This document shows, piece after piece, positions 1-7,922 of a stretch of 64,000 nucleotides of DNA (position 1 is the stretch's first letter; each line of letters begins with the position of its first letter). The notes below the pieces were generated by a model. It did not search any database and was not told where the DNA came from. It was given only the letters and a program-made list of their open reading frames with translations. Position numbers and translations under genes: made by a program. Source of the DNA: Arthrobacter sp. Soc17.1.1.1 (lineage in GTDB: Bacteria; Actinomycetota; Actinomycetes; Actinomycetales; Micrococcaceae); assembly GCF_036867195.1 (NCBI RefSeq), contig NZ_JBAJII010000001.1, forward strand, positions 1,488,001 to 1,552,000. Direction: 5' to 3'.

Positions 1-134
1 ACGACCCGCCAGAGCGATCCCCGCCAGCGCAGGGCGAGGGGCTGCGGCCCGCTCGTGGCGGCGCCGAACGTCACGGTGACCGGTTCGTCCAGCGGCCGCC
101 AGCCGCCGGCCGTGCTCGATGGATCGATGGTCAT
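1..134 (-). CDS. DUF6504-like protein, 5' end only
   Basis: This is the first 44 codons of a gene that runs off the left edge; the ATG lies at 134-132. The visible protein contains the pattern EPVTVTFG...PLALRWRG, which resembles the short DUF6504 family. In actinobacteria that family is usually encoded beside the ImuB-type Y-family polymerase and the error-prone polymerase DnaE2. The gene reads away from the kinase gene. A LexA-type palindrome lies 38 bp upstream of the start, and a degenerate copy overlaps the ribosome-binding region, so SOS induction is likely. The family call rests on a short fragment and on context. The partner polymerase genes would lie outside the window. Confidence 0.55.
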   Translation of the reverse strand, partial: MTIDPSSTAGGWRPLDEPVTVTFGAATSGPQPLALRWRGSLWRV

Positions 135-135
135 G

Positions 136-147
136 GCACACCTGTTC
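136..147 (-). promoter_or_regulatory. Degenerate second LexA half-palindrome
   Basis: The minus strand reads GAACAGGTGTGC, which shares GAACAGGTGT with the upstream SOS box and differs by one base in the GAAC-N4-GTTC core. It lies directly in front of the DUF6504 start codon. A second, weak LexA site is possible; it may also simply be a chance direct repeat. Confidence 0.35.
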
Positions 148-171
148 CGGGGGGATCTGGGATCTTAAAAT

Positions 172-187
172 TAGAACACCTGTTCGA
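172..187 (-). promoter_or_regulatory. LexA (SOS) box upstream of the DUF6504 gene
   Basis: On the minus strand the sequence reads TCGAACAGGTGTTCTA. It matches the actinobacterial SOS consensus TCGAAC-N4-GTTCGA at every core position (GAAC-N4-GTTC), with one outer mismatch. It sits in the 137-bp divergent gap between the DUF6504 gene and the kinase gene, closer to the former's promoter region. Confidence 0.8.
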
Positions 188-259
188 GTAGCGCAAGCAG
201 ATCTCCGTCGACCACCGATCGGGGGTGTGGATAACGGCGGAGCCGCCATCCGCGTGACC

Positions 260-265
260 TAGAAC
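260..265 (+). promoter_or_regulatory. Possible -10 of a leaderless kinase mRNA
   Basis: TAGAAC(T) lies 6 nt before the ATG at 272, and no Shine-Dalgarno sequence is visible. The last base of the hexamer is imperfect, so this is a weaker example than the other leaderless starts in this window. Confidence 0.3.
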
Positions 266-271
266 TGATGC

Positions 272-2416
272 ATGAGTGAGGTTCCGCGATCAGGCCATGC
301 CGGGGAGCGGGCCATGCCCGCGGTCGCAGGAGGGTCCGCGCCCGGGCCCGCGCCGCTGCCCGAGGATCCTGCGGAGGCCGCGGACCGGCCTTCCGTCGCG
401 GGGCTGCGCGTCGGGAGGCTCCTGGGGCGCGGTGGCTCCTCCACCGTCTGGCTCGTGACCGACGACGCCGGTCGGCCTTTCGCGCTGAAGGTGGCGAGGG
501 CACGGCGGCCCGCGGACGATGTGGGCCCCGGACCGGTGCCGGACGGGCGGCGGCACGGACGGCGGGCCGCCGCTCCCGGCGGCCCTGCATCGCCACCGGG
601 CGGCCCTGCAGCGGTACCCGGGGTGCCGGAGTCCCGTCCCGTTCCCGCACGTCCCGGTGAGGGCCGGTCCGCGGCGGAGGCGCCGCAGCGAGCGGTGACG
701 TCGAGTGGCGGTGCGGGAGGCGTGGAGCAGGAGCTCCGCCTCCTGCGGCGGTTCGCGCACGAGCACCTGCTCCGGGTGCACCGGATCGTCGACACGGACC
801 GCGGGCCGGGGCTGCTGATGGATCTCGCCAAGGGAGGGTCCCTGCTGGGCCTCGTGACGAGCCGCGGTCCGCTGCCCATCCGGGAGATCGTGACGGCGCT
901 CGTGCCCGTGGCCCAGGTGCTCGACTCCCTGCACGGCGCGGGTGCGCTGCACGGCGACGTGACGCCCGCCAACATCCTCTTCACCGAGGAGGGGAAGCCG
1001 CTGCTCGGCGACCTGGGGACCGGGAGGGTCCTCGGATCGGCGTCGGGTGCCGTCGCGGGTACACCGGGTTTCCTCGATCCGGTAGGGCGGCGCTCCTTCG
1101 ACCCGGGAGCGGACGTGTTCGCCCTGGCCGCCGTGGCCTGGTTCGCGCTGACCGGGCGTGTCCCCGGTCCTACGGAGACGAGGCCGCCGCTCGCGGTCAT
1201 CGTGCCGGAGGTGCCACCCCACCTCGTGCAGCTCATCGAGGACGGGCTCGACGCCGACCGGGACCGTCGGCCGACCGCCGACCAGTTCGCGCGCACGCTG
1301 CTGGCGAGCGCCGTGCCCGCGCCGGTGGATCTGGTGTCCGCGGTCCACGCCACTGTCCTGCCCGAGCTGCTCACGCGCCGTGCCGACCTCCCGGGTGCAA
1401 GCGCTTCGCGGTGGTACCGGGTGACCCGCCGGGTGGCCTTCCCGGAGACGCGACCCGCCGGTGTCCCGTCCCCTGTGCGGCCCGGCAGGTCCCCGGGCCG
1501 CGAGGTCCCGCCCGGTCCGCAGCCGGGTAAGCAGTCGGGTCCCCGCTCCGGCCGCCGCACTGCCCGTCGCGGTGGACGGGCGCGGAGGGCGGTTCTGGAC
1601 GGACGGCGGACGCGCGGCGTGCTCGCGGTGATCGCCGGGCTGGTGGCCGTCGTGCTCCTCGTCGCGGGGATCGTGCTCACCCTCGACGCGACGGGTGCGT
1701 CGCGGGCGCTGTCCGGCAGTTCCGTGCCCGCGCGGCAGGGCGACGGCAGGGGAGCGGAGGAGCCGATGCCGGGCGGGGTGCCGGACCCGGTGCCGGACAG
1801 GGCACCCGGTGCGGGTGTCCCGCCGGTCGATGGCCCGCCCGTTGATGTCCCGCCGGTTGAGACGCCGCCCGTTATCGTCCCGCCCGTTGAAACGCCGTCG
1901 GTTGATGTCCCGCCGGTTGAAACGCCGCCGGTTGATGCCCTGCCGACCGAGGATTGGGTGGCCGACCCTGTGACTGCACTGGGCGGACTCGCCGCTCGCC
2001 GCGCGACGGCGTTCGCGACGGCCGATCCCGCGGTCCTCGCGGAAGTGGACGCCGAGGGGTCACCGGCGATGCGCGCGGATCTCGACGCCGTGGCAGCGCT
2101 CGCCGACACGGGCAGGGTGCTCCGGGACCTCTCGATCGGCATCCGGGATGCCGTGGCGCTGACCGGCGCCGATCTCGCGAGCCTCCCGGGGGTCGGATAC
2201 CTCCCGGCAGTGGCTGCGCCACCCGGCGACGCCGAGGTGGCCGTCGTCCGGGCGGCGGCGGCCCTCTCCTCGTACAGGGAGACGGCGGTGGGATCACCGC
2301 CGTCGGACACCGGATCCCTCCCGCTCACGGCCGCCGGGCAGCAGGAACTCCTCTTCGTCCTCTGGCGGACGGAGCCCGGCTGGCGGATCCACTCCGTCCT
2401 GTCACCGACCGGGTGA
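272..2416 (+). CDS. Membrane-anchored serine/threonine protein kinase
   Basis: This 714-residue protein has a eukaryotic-like kinase domain, a single transmembrane segment and a small extracellular part. The glycine-rich loop GRGGSSTV (residues 52-59) and the ALK lysine (K73) are followed by a ~75-residue Gly/Pro/Arg-rich insertion. The catalytic loop is HGDVTPAN (D229) and the metal motif is DLG (D247) instead of DFG. The essential Lys, Asp and Asn are all present, so it is probably active. The transmembrane helix is near residues 449-473. It is followed by a decapeptide Pro/Val/Glu repeat and a ~160-residue C-terminal domain rich in Ala/Asp. There are no PASTA repeats, so it is not PknB. 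Substrate and signal are unknown. Confidence 0.85.
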   Translation: MSEVPRSGHAGERAMPAVAGGSAPGPAPLPEDPAEAADRPSVAGLRVGRLLGRGGSSTVWLVTDDAGRPFALKVARARRPADDVGPGPVPDGRRHGRRAAAPGGPASPPGGPAAVPGVPESRPVPARPGEGRSAAEAPQRAVTSSGGAGGVEQELRLLRRFAHEHLLRVHRIVDTDRGPGLLMDLAKGGSLLGLVTSRGPLPIREIVTALVPVAQVLDSLHGAGALHGDVTPANILFTEEGKPLLGDLGTGRVLGSASGAVAGTPGFLDPVGRRSFDPGADVFALAAVAWFALTGRVPGPTETRPPLAVIVPEVPPHLVQLIEDGLDADRDRRPTADQFARTLLASAVPAPVDLVSAVHATVLPELLTRRADLPGASASRWYRVTRRVAFPETRPAGVPSPVRPGRSPGREVPPGPQPGKQSGPRSGRRTARRGGRARRAVLDGRRTRGVLAVIAGLVAVVLLVAGIVLTLDATGASRALSGSSVPARQGDGRGAEEPMPGGVPDPVPDRAPGAGVPPVDGPPVDVPPVETPPVIVPPVETPSVDVPPVETPPVDALPTEDWVADPVTALGGLAARRATAFATADPAVLAEVDAEGSPAMRADLDAVAALADTGRVLRDLSIGIRDAVALTGADLASLPGVGYLPAVAAPPGDAEVAVVRAAAALSSYRETAVGSPPSDTGSLPLTAAGQQELLFVLWRTEPGWRIHSVLSPTG
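1841..1940 (+). repeat. 30-bp in-frame tandem repeat in the kinase stalk
   Basis: About 3.3 copies of a 30-bp unit beginning GTTGATGTCCCGCC occur at 1841, 1871 (variant), 1901 and 1931. They encode VDVPPVETPP-type decapeptides just outside the membrane helix and probably form an extended stalk. Confidence 0.85.
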
Positions 2417-2542
2417 CCGCGCGGGCACGACGAAGGAGGTGCGCAGGAGGCTCCTGGCGGCAGCACCCCGTACCGACCGGTGGCGGTCCGGCGACGGCCC
2501 GGCGACGGGCCTACGGCGCAATGACGGGGGTGGCGCTGTCGG

Positions 2543-3451
2543 TCAGGCGCTGGCGTGCTGCGTGACCGTACGGTGCACCCAGTCGGCGAGCGCCTCGGGC
2601 GTCGGCTCGTCGAAGACGAAGCCGGCGCGCGTCAGGGCGCGCGGTTCCATGCGGGCACTCGTGAGGAGGAGCTCCTGGCCGAGCTGCCCGATCACGGCGG
2701 TGAGGACGGCACCGGGGACGCGGAACCAGACCGGTCGGTGGAAGACCCGGCCGAGCTGCAGCGTGATCGTGTCCAGGGTGGCCGGCGCCGGGGCGCTGAC
2801 GTTGACCGGACCGGACAGGGGCGCGGTGAGGAGGAACTCGAGGGCGCGTACCTCGTCGTTCAGGCTGATCCACGGCCACCACTGGCGCCCGGAGCCGAGG
2901 GCCGTCCCGGCGAAGAGACGGATGGGGATCAGCAGGTTGGGCAGGGCCCCGCCCTCCTTCGCCATCACGATGCCGGTCCGCGTCAGCACCACCCGGACGC
3001 CCTCGGGCGCGCGCAGCGCTTCTGCTTCCCAGCGCCGGCAGATGTCCGCCATGAGGGTGTCACCGGAGGACGACCCCTCGGTCAGCAGCTCGTCCCCGCG
3101 GTCCCCGTAGTAGCCGGACGCCGACTGGCTGATGAAGACGGCCGGCGGGTCCGATGCCCGGCGCATCGCCTCGACGAGTGTCCTGGTCGGCATGATGCGG
3201 GACGCGTAGAGCGTCTCCTTGTAGCTCCTGGTCCAGAGACCGCCCGCGATGCCCGCCCCCGAGAGGTTGATGACGGCGTCCGCCCAGTCGACGGCGGCGA
3301 CGTCGAGCTCGCCGGCCGAGGGATTCCAGCGGACCTGCTGGGGGCCTTTCGGTGCCCTGCGGACGAGCCGCCTGACCTCGTGGTCCTGCTCGAGGTGGCG
3401 GGTGAGGGCTGTACCGATGGTCCCGGACGCGCCGGCGAGGAGGATGCGCAT
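2543..3451 (-). CDS. TIGR01777 family NAD(P)-binding epimerase (SDR39U1-like)
   Basis: This is a 302-residue extended short-chain dehydrogenase. The N-terminal Rossmann motif is GASGTIG (residues 7-13). Further family marks are INLSGAGIAGG, the active-site region SASGYYGDRG, and a C-terminal DUF1731-like segment. The chosen ATG puts MRILLAGASG at the usual family start, and the total length is typical. It is convergent with the kinase gene and divergent from the tricorn gene. The substrate is unknown; members are annotated as nucleoside-diphosphate-sugar epimerases, or as cell division inhibitor SulA-like by old error. Confidence 0.88.
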   Translation of the reverse strand: MRILLAGASGTIGTALTRHLEQDHEVRRLVRRAPKGPQQVRWNPSAGELDVAAVDWADAVINLSGAGIAGGLWTRSYKETLYASRIMPTRTLVEAMRRASDPPAVFISQSASGYYGDRGDELLTEGSSSGDTLMADICRRWEAEALRAPEGVRVVLTRTGIVMAKEGGALPNLLIPIRLFAGTALGSGRQWWPWISLNDEVRALEFLLTAPLSGPVNVSAPAPATLDTITLQLGRVFHRPVWFRVPGAVLTAVIGQLGQELLLTSARMEPRALTRAGFVFDEPTPEALADWVHRTVTQHASA

Positions 3452-3628
3452 GGAACCATCGAACCACTTGCGACCCGCGAAGGGTACCGGACGGTGCGTC
3501 GCAGGCAGGACGACGGACCCGCCTCGCGCGAGGAGATACGCCGTCCCCCGTCCCGGGCGACGACGGGCGACGGCGCAGCCCCGCCGGCACTGGTGCGGCG
3601 CGCACCGCGCCGGCAGTGGTGCCGTGGC

Positions 3629-3634
3629 TAAGAT
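3629..3634 (+). promoter_or_regulatory. -10 box of a leaderless tricorn mRNA
   Basis: TAAGAT fits TANNNT and ends exactly 6 nt before the ATG at 3641. No Shine-Dalgarno is present, so transcription probably begins at the start codon. No clear -35 box is seen. Confidence 0.6.
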
Positions 3635-3640
3635 CGACGG

Positions 3641-6600
3641 ATGCGCTCCGATTATCTCCGCTTCCCGCACCTCCACGGCGATCGCATCGCCTTCGTCGCC
3701 GAGAACGACGTCTGGGTGGCCCCGCTCGGCGGAGGACGCGCATGGCGCATCTCCGCGCTGCAGCTCGCCGCGAGGAGCCCCCGTTTCTCGCCCGACGGGT
3801 CGACCCTCGCATGGACCGTGATCCAGGGAGGGGCGCCCGAGGTGGTGGCGGCCGACGTCGAGGGCGGCAACTTCCGCAGGCTCACGTACTGGGGCCACCA
3901 GAGCACGCGCGTGAAGGGCTTCACCGCGGCCGGCGAGGTGCTGGCCACGAGCGCCTTCCGGCACGAGGACGCGAGACTGGCATGGGCCTACCGCGTACCG
4001 CTCGACGGATCGTCGCAGGCCGTTCTTCCCTACGGTCCCGTGGACACGATCGCCGAGGGCCCTGCCGTCGGTGGTACCAGGCCGCTGGTCATCGGCAGCG
4101 TCCTCACCCGGGAGCCGGCGTGGTGGAAGCGCTATCGCGGCGGGACCGCCGGCAAGTTCTGGCTGGACGCCGACGGGAGCGGGGACTTCCGGAGGTTCCT
4201 GCCCGAACTCGACGGCAACCTGAGCGATCCGATGTGGATCGCCGACCGGGTGGCCTTCCTCTCCGACCACGAGGGCCACGGCAACCTCTACTCCGTCGAC
4301 CGCCGCGGCGGCGACCTGCGCAGGCACACGGACCACGACGACTACTACGTCCGCCATGCGAGCACCGACGGCACCGCGATCGTCTACGAGTCGGCGGGCA
4401 GCCTCTGGCACCTGCCGTCGCTCGACGAGGAGGCCGTGCGGCTGGACATCACACTCGGTTCCGCGTCGACCGCCCGCCGGCCGTTGCCCCTCCCGGTGGG
4501 CCGGCACCTCGCCGCCGCCGTGCCGACCGCCGACGGTTCCGCGTCCATCGTCGAGACGCACGGGACCCTCCACTGGCTGACCCACCGTGACGGACCGTCG
4601 CGCATCGTCGAGGCCGCGCCCGGCGTGCGGGCGCGGCTCGGCCGCCCCGTGGACGGCTCCCGCGCGGCGTACATCGCGGACCTGGACGGCGAGGAGGCCC
4701 TGTACGTCCGGGACGTCTTCGCCGACGTCCCCGGCGGAGGACGGGCGGACGCAGCGGAGCGGGACGGCGAACCCCGGCAGGGCAGCGGACACGGAGTACC
4801 GACCGGACTTGGAGTATCGACCGGACCCGAGGTGGCGGGCGGGCCCGCGGTGCCGCCCGGGTCGCAGGGCGGCCCGGAGGCGGACGGGGAGGCCGCGGTG
4901 CTCCAGGCCCAGGCATCCGGGACCGTCGCGGACCTGCAGCGCATCGGGTTCGAGGGCCGCTTCCGCGCCTCGGCGCTGGCCGTCAGCCCGGACGGGACGC
5001 GGGTCGCGGTGGCATCGGAGACAGGTGCCCTGGAGCTCGTGACCCTCGCCGGTGGCGAGCGCCGGCGGATCGCGTCCACGGACCACGGGCCGATCGACTC
5101 CGTCACCTTCTCGCACGACTCCGCCTGGCTGGCCTGGGCCGAGCCCGTGGCGCAGGAGGGGACGCGCAGCCGCATCCGCCTCGTCGACGTCACGGCGGGG
5201 GACTCCGCCGAGATCCACGCCGTGACCGACGGGCGGTTCCGCGACTGGTCGCCGGCGTTCACCCGTGACGGCAGGTACCTCGCGTTCCTCTCGGACCGCA
5301 GCTTCGACCCCGTCTACGACACCCACCGCTTCGACCTCAGTTTCCCGGCCTCGACCAAGCCCTACCTCGTGGCGCTCGCCGCCGCCACACCGTCACCCTT
5401 CGGGCCCAGCGCGGCAGGCACCCGAACCGGGGAAGCACCGCGGGACACGGCGGAGGGCGCCCCGGACGCAGGAGCACCCGCGGCCGTCGTCGTCGATCCT
5501 GCCCTCCTGATGGCCCGCACGATCGCGTTGCCGGTCGCCCAGGGCACCTACGACCACCTGCGCACGGTGGACGGCGGCCTGCTCTGGAGCGCCGGGGAGA
5601 TCGGGGGCGTCACGGGGGACGGCCGCGCGTCGTCCTCCGCCGAGGCACCGCCCCGGCGCCTGGAGCGCTTCGATGTCGCCCGCAGGACCGTGGAGGTCCT
5701 CGCGACGGAACTCGACGCCTACGAGGTCAGTGGAGACGGCGCGACGGCGGTGGTGAGGGCCGGCGGGAAGGTCACGGCGATCCCCACCGACGGCAGGACC
5801 GACGCCGACTCCCCGAAGCGCACGGAGGTGGCTCTCGAGCGCATCCGGGTGACCCTCGACCCGGTCAGCGTGTGGCGGCAGGCGTTCGAGGAGGCCTGGC
5901 GGCTGCAGCGCGACTTCTTCTGGACCGAGGACATGGCGGGCGTGGACTGGGACGGCGTGAGGGAGCGGTACCTGCCGATCGTCGACCGGCTCGGCTCGCA
6001 CGACGACCTCGCCGACCTGCTGTGGGAGCTGCACGGTGAACTCGGCACGTCCCACGCGTACGTGGCACCCGCGCTCACCACCGAGCCGGGCGGCCGCCAG
6101 GGCTTCCTCGGTGCCGACCTCGCGCCTGCGGACGACGGCTGGCGCGTCACCCGGGTCTTCGACACGGAGTCCTCCGACCCGCAGGCGGTCTCCCCCCTCA
6201 GCGCCCCGGGCGTCGGGGTGCGGGCCGGCGACGTCATCGAGGCGGTCGACGGGATCCCGGTGCCGGCCGCCTTCGGCCCGGCCGTCCTCCTGACGGGGGC
6301 GGCAGGCATCGCGGTCGAGCTCACGGTCCGCTCAGGGAGCGACACCGCCGACGGACCCGAGGGGTCCCGCCGCCGCGTCGCCGTGGTCCCGCTCCGCAGC
6401 GAGGAGCGCCTGCGCTACCAGAATTGGGTGGCGGCGAACAGGGCAGCCGTCCAGCAGGCCTCGGACGGCCGGTTCGGCTATCTCCACATCCCCGACATGG
6501 TCGCCCACGGCTGGGGGCAGCTGCACCGCGACCTCGACCGTGAGACCGCGCGGGACGCCCTCGTGGTCGACGTCCGCCGCAACCGGGGCGGTCACACCTC

Positions 6601-7114
6601 GCAGCTCGTGGCCGAGCTCATCGGCCGGCGTGTCACGGCGTGGTCCATGCCGCGCGGCGAGGCGCCCGGCACCTACCCGGCACACGCCCCCCGCGGACCG
6701 GTCGTCGTCCTCACCGACGAGTTCGCCGGGTCCGACGGCGACATCATCACGCAGGTCGCGAAGCTGCGGGGGATCGGGCCGGTCGTCGGCACCAGGACGT
6801 GGGGCGGGGTCGTGGGGATCGACGGGCGGTTCACGCTCGCGGACGGCACCGGCGTCAACCAGCCGAGGTATGGCTTTCACGTGACGGGCGGCGTCGGCTG
6901 GGGCATCGAGAACCACGGGGTGGACCCGGACATCGAGGTGCCGTTCCCGCCGCACGCCTACCGCGCCGGCGAGGACCCGCAGCTCGAGCGGGGAGTGGCG
7001 GTCCTGCGGGAGATGCTCGCCGACTTCCCCGCGGACGTGCCGCCCGCGAAGGAGGGCTACCCGTCCCGCCGGCCCGCGCCGCTGCCGCCCCGGCCGCAGG
7101 AGCTCCGGGACTGA
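3641..7114 (+). CDS. Tricorn protease (peptidase family S41)
   Basis: This 1157-residue cytoplasmic protease is expected to trim peptides released by larger proteases. The layout follows archaeal and actinobacterial tricorn: N-terminal WD40-like beta-propeller repeats (for example FSPDGSTLAW), a second propeller with ALAVSPDGTRVAV, a helical linker, a PDZ domain and a C-terminal S41 catalytic region. The catalytic His is in GTSHAY (H805) and the nucleophile is in EFAGSDGD (S1031). A ~65-residue Gly/Pro-rich insertion near residues 365-430 and an Ala/Pro-rich one near 585-620 interrupt the propellers. There is no signal peptide. It ends 104 nt before a strong hairpin terminator shared with the convergent OsmC gene. 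Confidence 0.93.
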   Translation: MRSDYLRFPHLHGDRIAFVAENDVWVAPLGGGRAWRISALQLAARSPRFSPDGSTLAWTVIQGGAPEVVAADVEGGNFRRLTYWGHQSTRVKGFTAAGEVLATSAFRHEDARLAWAYRVPLDGSSQAVLPYGPVDTIAEGPAVGGTRPLVIGSVLTREPAWWKRYRGGTAGKFWLDADGSGDFRRFLPELDGNLSDPMWIADRVAFLSDHEGHGNLYSVDRRGGDLRRHTDHDDYYVRHASTDGTAIVYESAGSLWHLPSLDEEAVRLDITLGSASTARRPLPLPVGRHLAAAVPTADGSASIVETHGTLHWLTHRDGPSRIVEAAPGVRARLGRPVDGSRAAYIADLDGEEALYVRDVFADVPGGGRADAAERDGEPRQGSGHGVPTGLGVSTGPEVAGGPAVPPGSQGGPEADGEAAVLQAQASGTVADLQRIGFEGRFRASALAVSPDGTRVAVASETGALELVTLAGGERRRIASTDHGPIDSVTFSHDSAWLAWAEPVAQEGTRSRIRLVDVTAGDSAEIHAVTDGRFRDWSPAFTRDGRYLAFLSDRSFDPVYDTHRFDLSFPASTKPYLVALAAATPSPFGPSAAGTRTGEAPRDTAEGAPDAGAPAAVVVDPALLMARTIALPVAQGTYDHLRTVDGGLLWSAGEIGGVTGDGRASSSAEAPPRRLERFDVARRTVEVLATELDAYEVSGDGATAVVRAGGKVTAIPTDGRTDADSPKRTEVALERIRVTLDPVSVWRQAFEEAWRLQRDFFWTEDMAGVDWDGVRERYLPIVDRLGSHDDLADLLWELHGELGTSHAYVAPALTTEPGGRQGFLGADLAPADDGWRVTRVFDTESSDPQAVSPLSAPGVGVRAGDVIEAVDGIPVPAAFGPAVLLTGAAGIAVELTVRSGSDTADGPEGSRRRVAVVPLRSEERLRYQNWVAANRAAVQQASDGRFGYLHIPDMVAHGWGQLHRDLDRETARDALVVDVRRNRGGHTSQLVAELIGRRVTAWSMPRGEAPGTYPAHAPRGPVVVLTDEFAGSDGDIITQVAKLRGIGPVVGTRTWGGVVGIDGRFTLADGTGVNQPRYGFHVTGGVGWGIENHGVDPDIEVPFPPHAYRAGEDPQLERGVAVLREMLADFPADVPPAKEGYPSRRPAPLPPRPQELRD

Positions 7115-7217
7115 GCCGGGTCGCACCCGGCCCATCGGCCCAGTGCCCCTCGGCACGGATCCGGCTCTGGGGGCCCGTCGGCCGGGCGACCCGGGCGAGC
7201 CTGACGAGCCTGATGCG

Positions 7218-7252
7218 ACGGAAGGCCCCGGACGATGTCCGGGGCCTTCCGT
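7218..7252. terminator. Bidirectional hairpin terminator
   Basis: A perfect 16-bp stem, ACGGAAGGCCCCGGAC, with a 3-nt loop (GAT) lies between the convergent tricorn and OsmC genes. It can serve both strands. A T-run is lacking, as is common in this group. Confidence 0.85.
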
Positions 7253-7281
7253 CCTCGCCAGCCTGTCCCGGCCGGGTCGGC

Positions 7282-7713
7282 TCAGCTATTGAGCGTCGCC
7301 GTCAGTGAGATGTCCTTGACGGCCGCGAGGGCCTGCGAGACGGGGCAGCCCTCCTTGGCGGCCTGCGCGACGCGCTGGAAGTCCTCCTCGGACAGGTCCG
7401 GGACCGTCGCGTCGAGCGTGAGCCGGATGGCGGTGATGCCCGTGCCCGGCTGGAAGTCGACCTCGGCCTTAGTCTCCACGCGCTCGGGCGTCTTGCCCTC
7501 CTCGCCGAGGGCGTGGCTGAAGGCCATGGAGAAGCATGCCGAATGGGCGGCCGCGATCAGCTCCTCGGGGCTCGTCTTGCCGCCCGACTGCTCGGCGCGC
7601 GCCTTCCAGGTGACGTCGTAGGTGCCGAGACCGGACGAATCGAGCGACACCTGGCCCGAGCCGGAGGGAAGGTCCCCACTCCAGACGGTGTGGGCTGTAC
7701 GAACGGTAGCCAT
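7282..7713 (-). CDS. OsmC family peroxiredoxin-like protein
   Basis: This 143-residue protein resembles OsmC, a thiol-dependent reductase of organic hydroperoxides. Family marks are the N-terminal A.W.G.L segment, the SPEELIAAAHSACFSMA region carrying the peroxidatic cysteine, and GCPVSQAL carrying the resolving cysteine near the C terminus. Length is normal. The ATG follows AAGGAGAACC, a good ribosome-binding site. It is a single gene, with a probable own promoter. Confidence 0.92.
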   Translation of the reverse strand: MATVRTAHTVWSGDLPSGSGQVSLDSSGLGTYDVTWKARAEQSGGKTSPEELIAAAHSACFSMAFSHALGEEGKTPERVETKAEVDFQPGTGITAIRLTLDATVPDLSEEDFQRVAQAAKEGCPVSQALAAVKDISLTATLNS

Positions 7714-7761
7714 GGTTCTCCTTGCTGTCTGACGGACGCGGCGATCGCACCCGCTGTCCCC

Positions 7762-7767
7762 ATCCTA
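7762..7767 (-). promoter_or_regulatory. Candidate -10 box for the OsmC gene
   Basis: The minus strand reads TAGGAT (TANNNT) about 49 nt upstream of the ATG, giving a leader of about 42 nt that includes the Shine-Dalgarno. No convincing -35 box is seen. Confidence 0.4.
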
Positions 7768-7854
7768 GGGAGGGCCACCGCCGAGTTCCATCGGGCCCCG
7801 AGGGGGTTGCGCACCGACGCCGGCGCGGGGCGGGATCCGATGTCCCGGACGCAC

Positions 7855-7887
7855 AGGAGCCGCGCCCCGTCATGGGGCGCGGCTCCT
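7855..7887. terminator. Hairpin terminator of the sucB transcript
   Basis: A 14-bp perfect stem, AGGAGCCGCGCCCC, with a 5-nt loop lies 35 nt downstream of the sucB stop on the minus strand. Confidence 0.8.
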
Positions 7888-7922
7888 GGTGATGCGGTGC
7901 GGTACGGGGTGCGGTACCGGTC

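Noticed and set aside
272..2416. Pseudokinase, because of HGDVTPAN and DLG in place of HRDLKPEN and DFG
   Set aside because: The catalytic Asp, Asn, ATP-binding Lys and metal Asp are all retained; such variants occur in active actinobacterial kinases.
259..2466. Very long open frame on the strand opposite the kinase gene
   Set aside because: High GC makes stop codons rare in other frames. The translation is Arg/Pro/Ser-rich with no domain, while the plus strand encodes clear kinase motifs.
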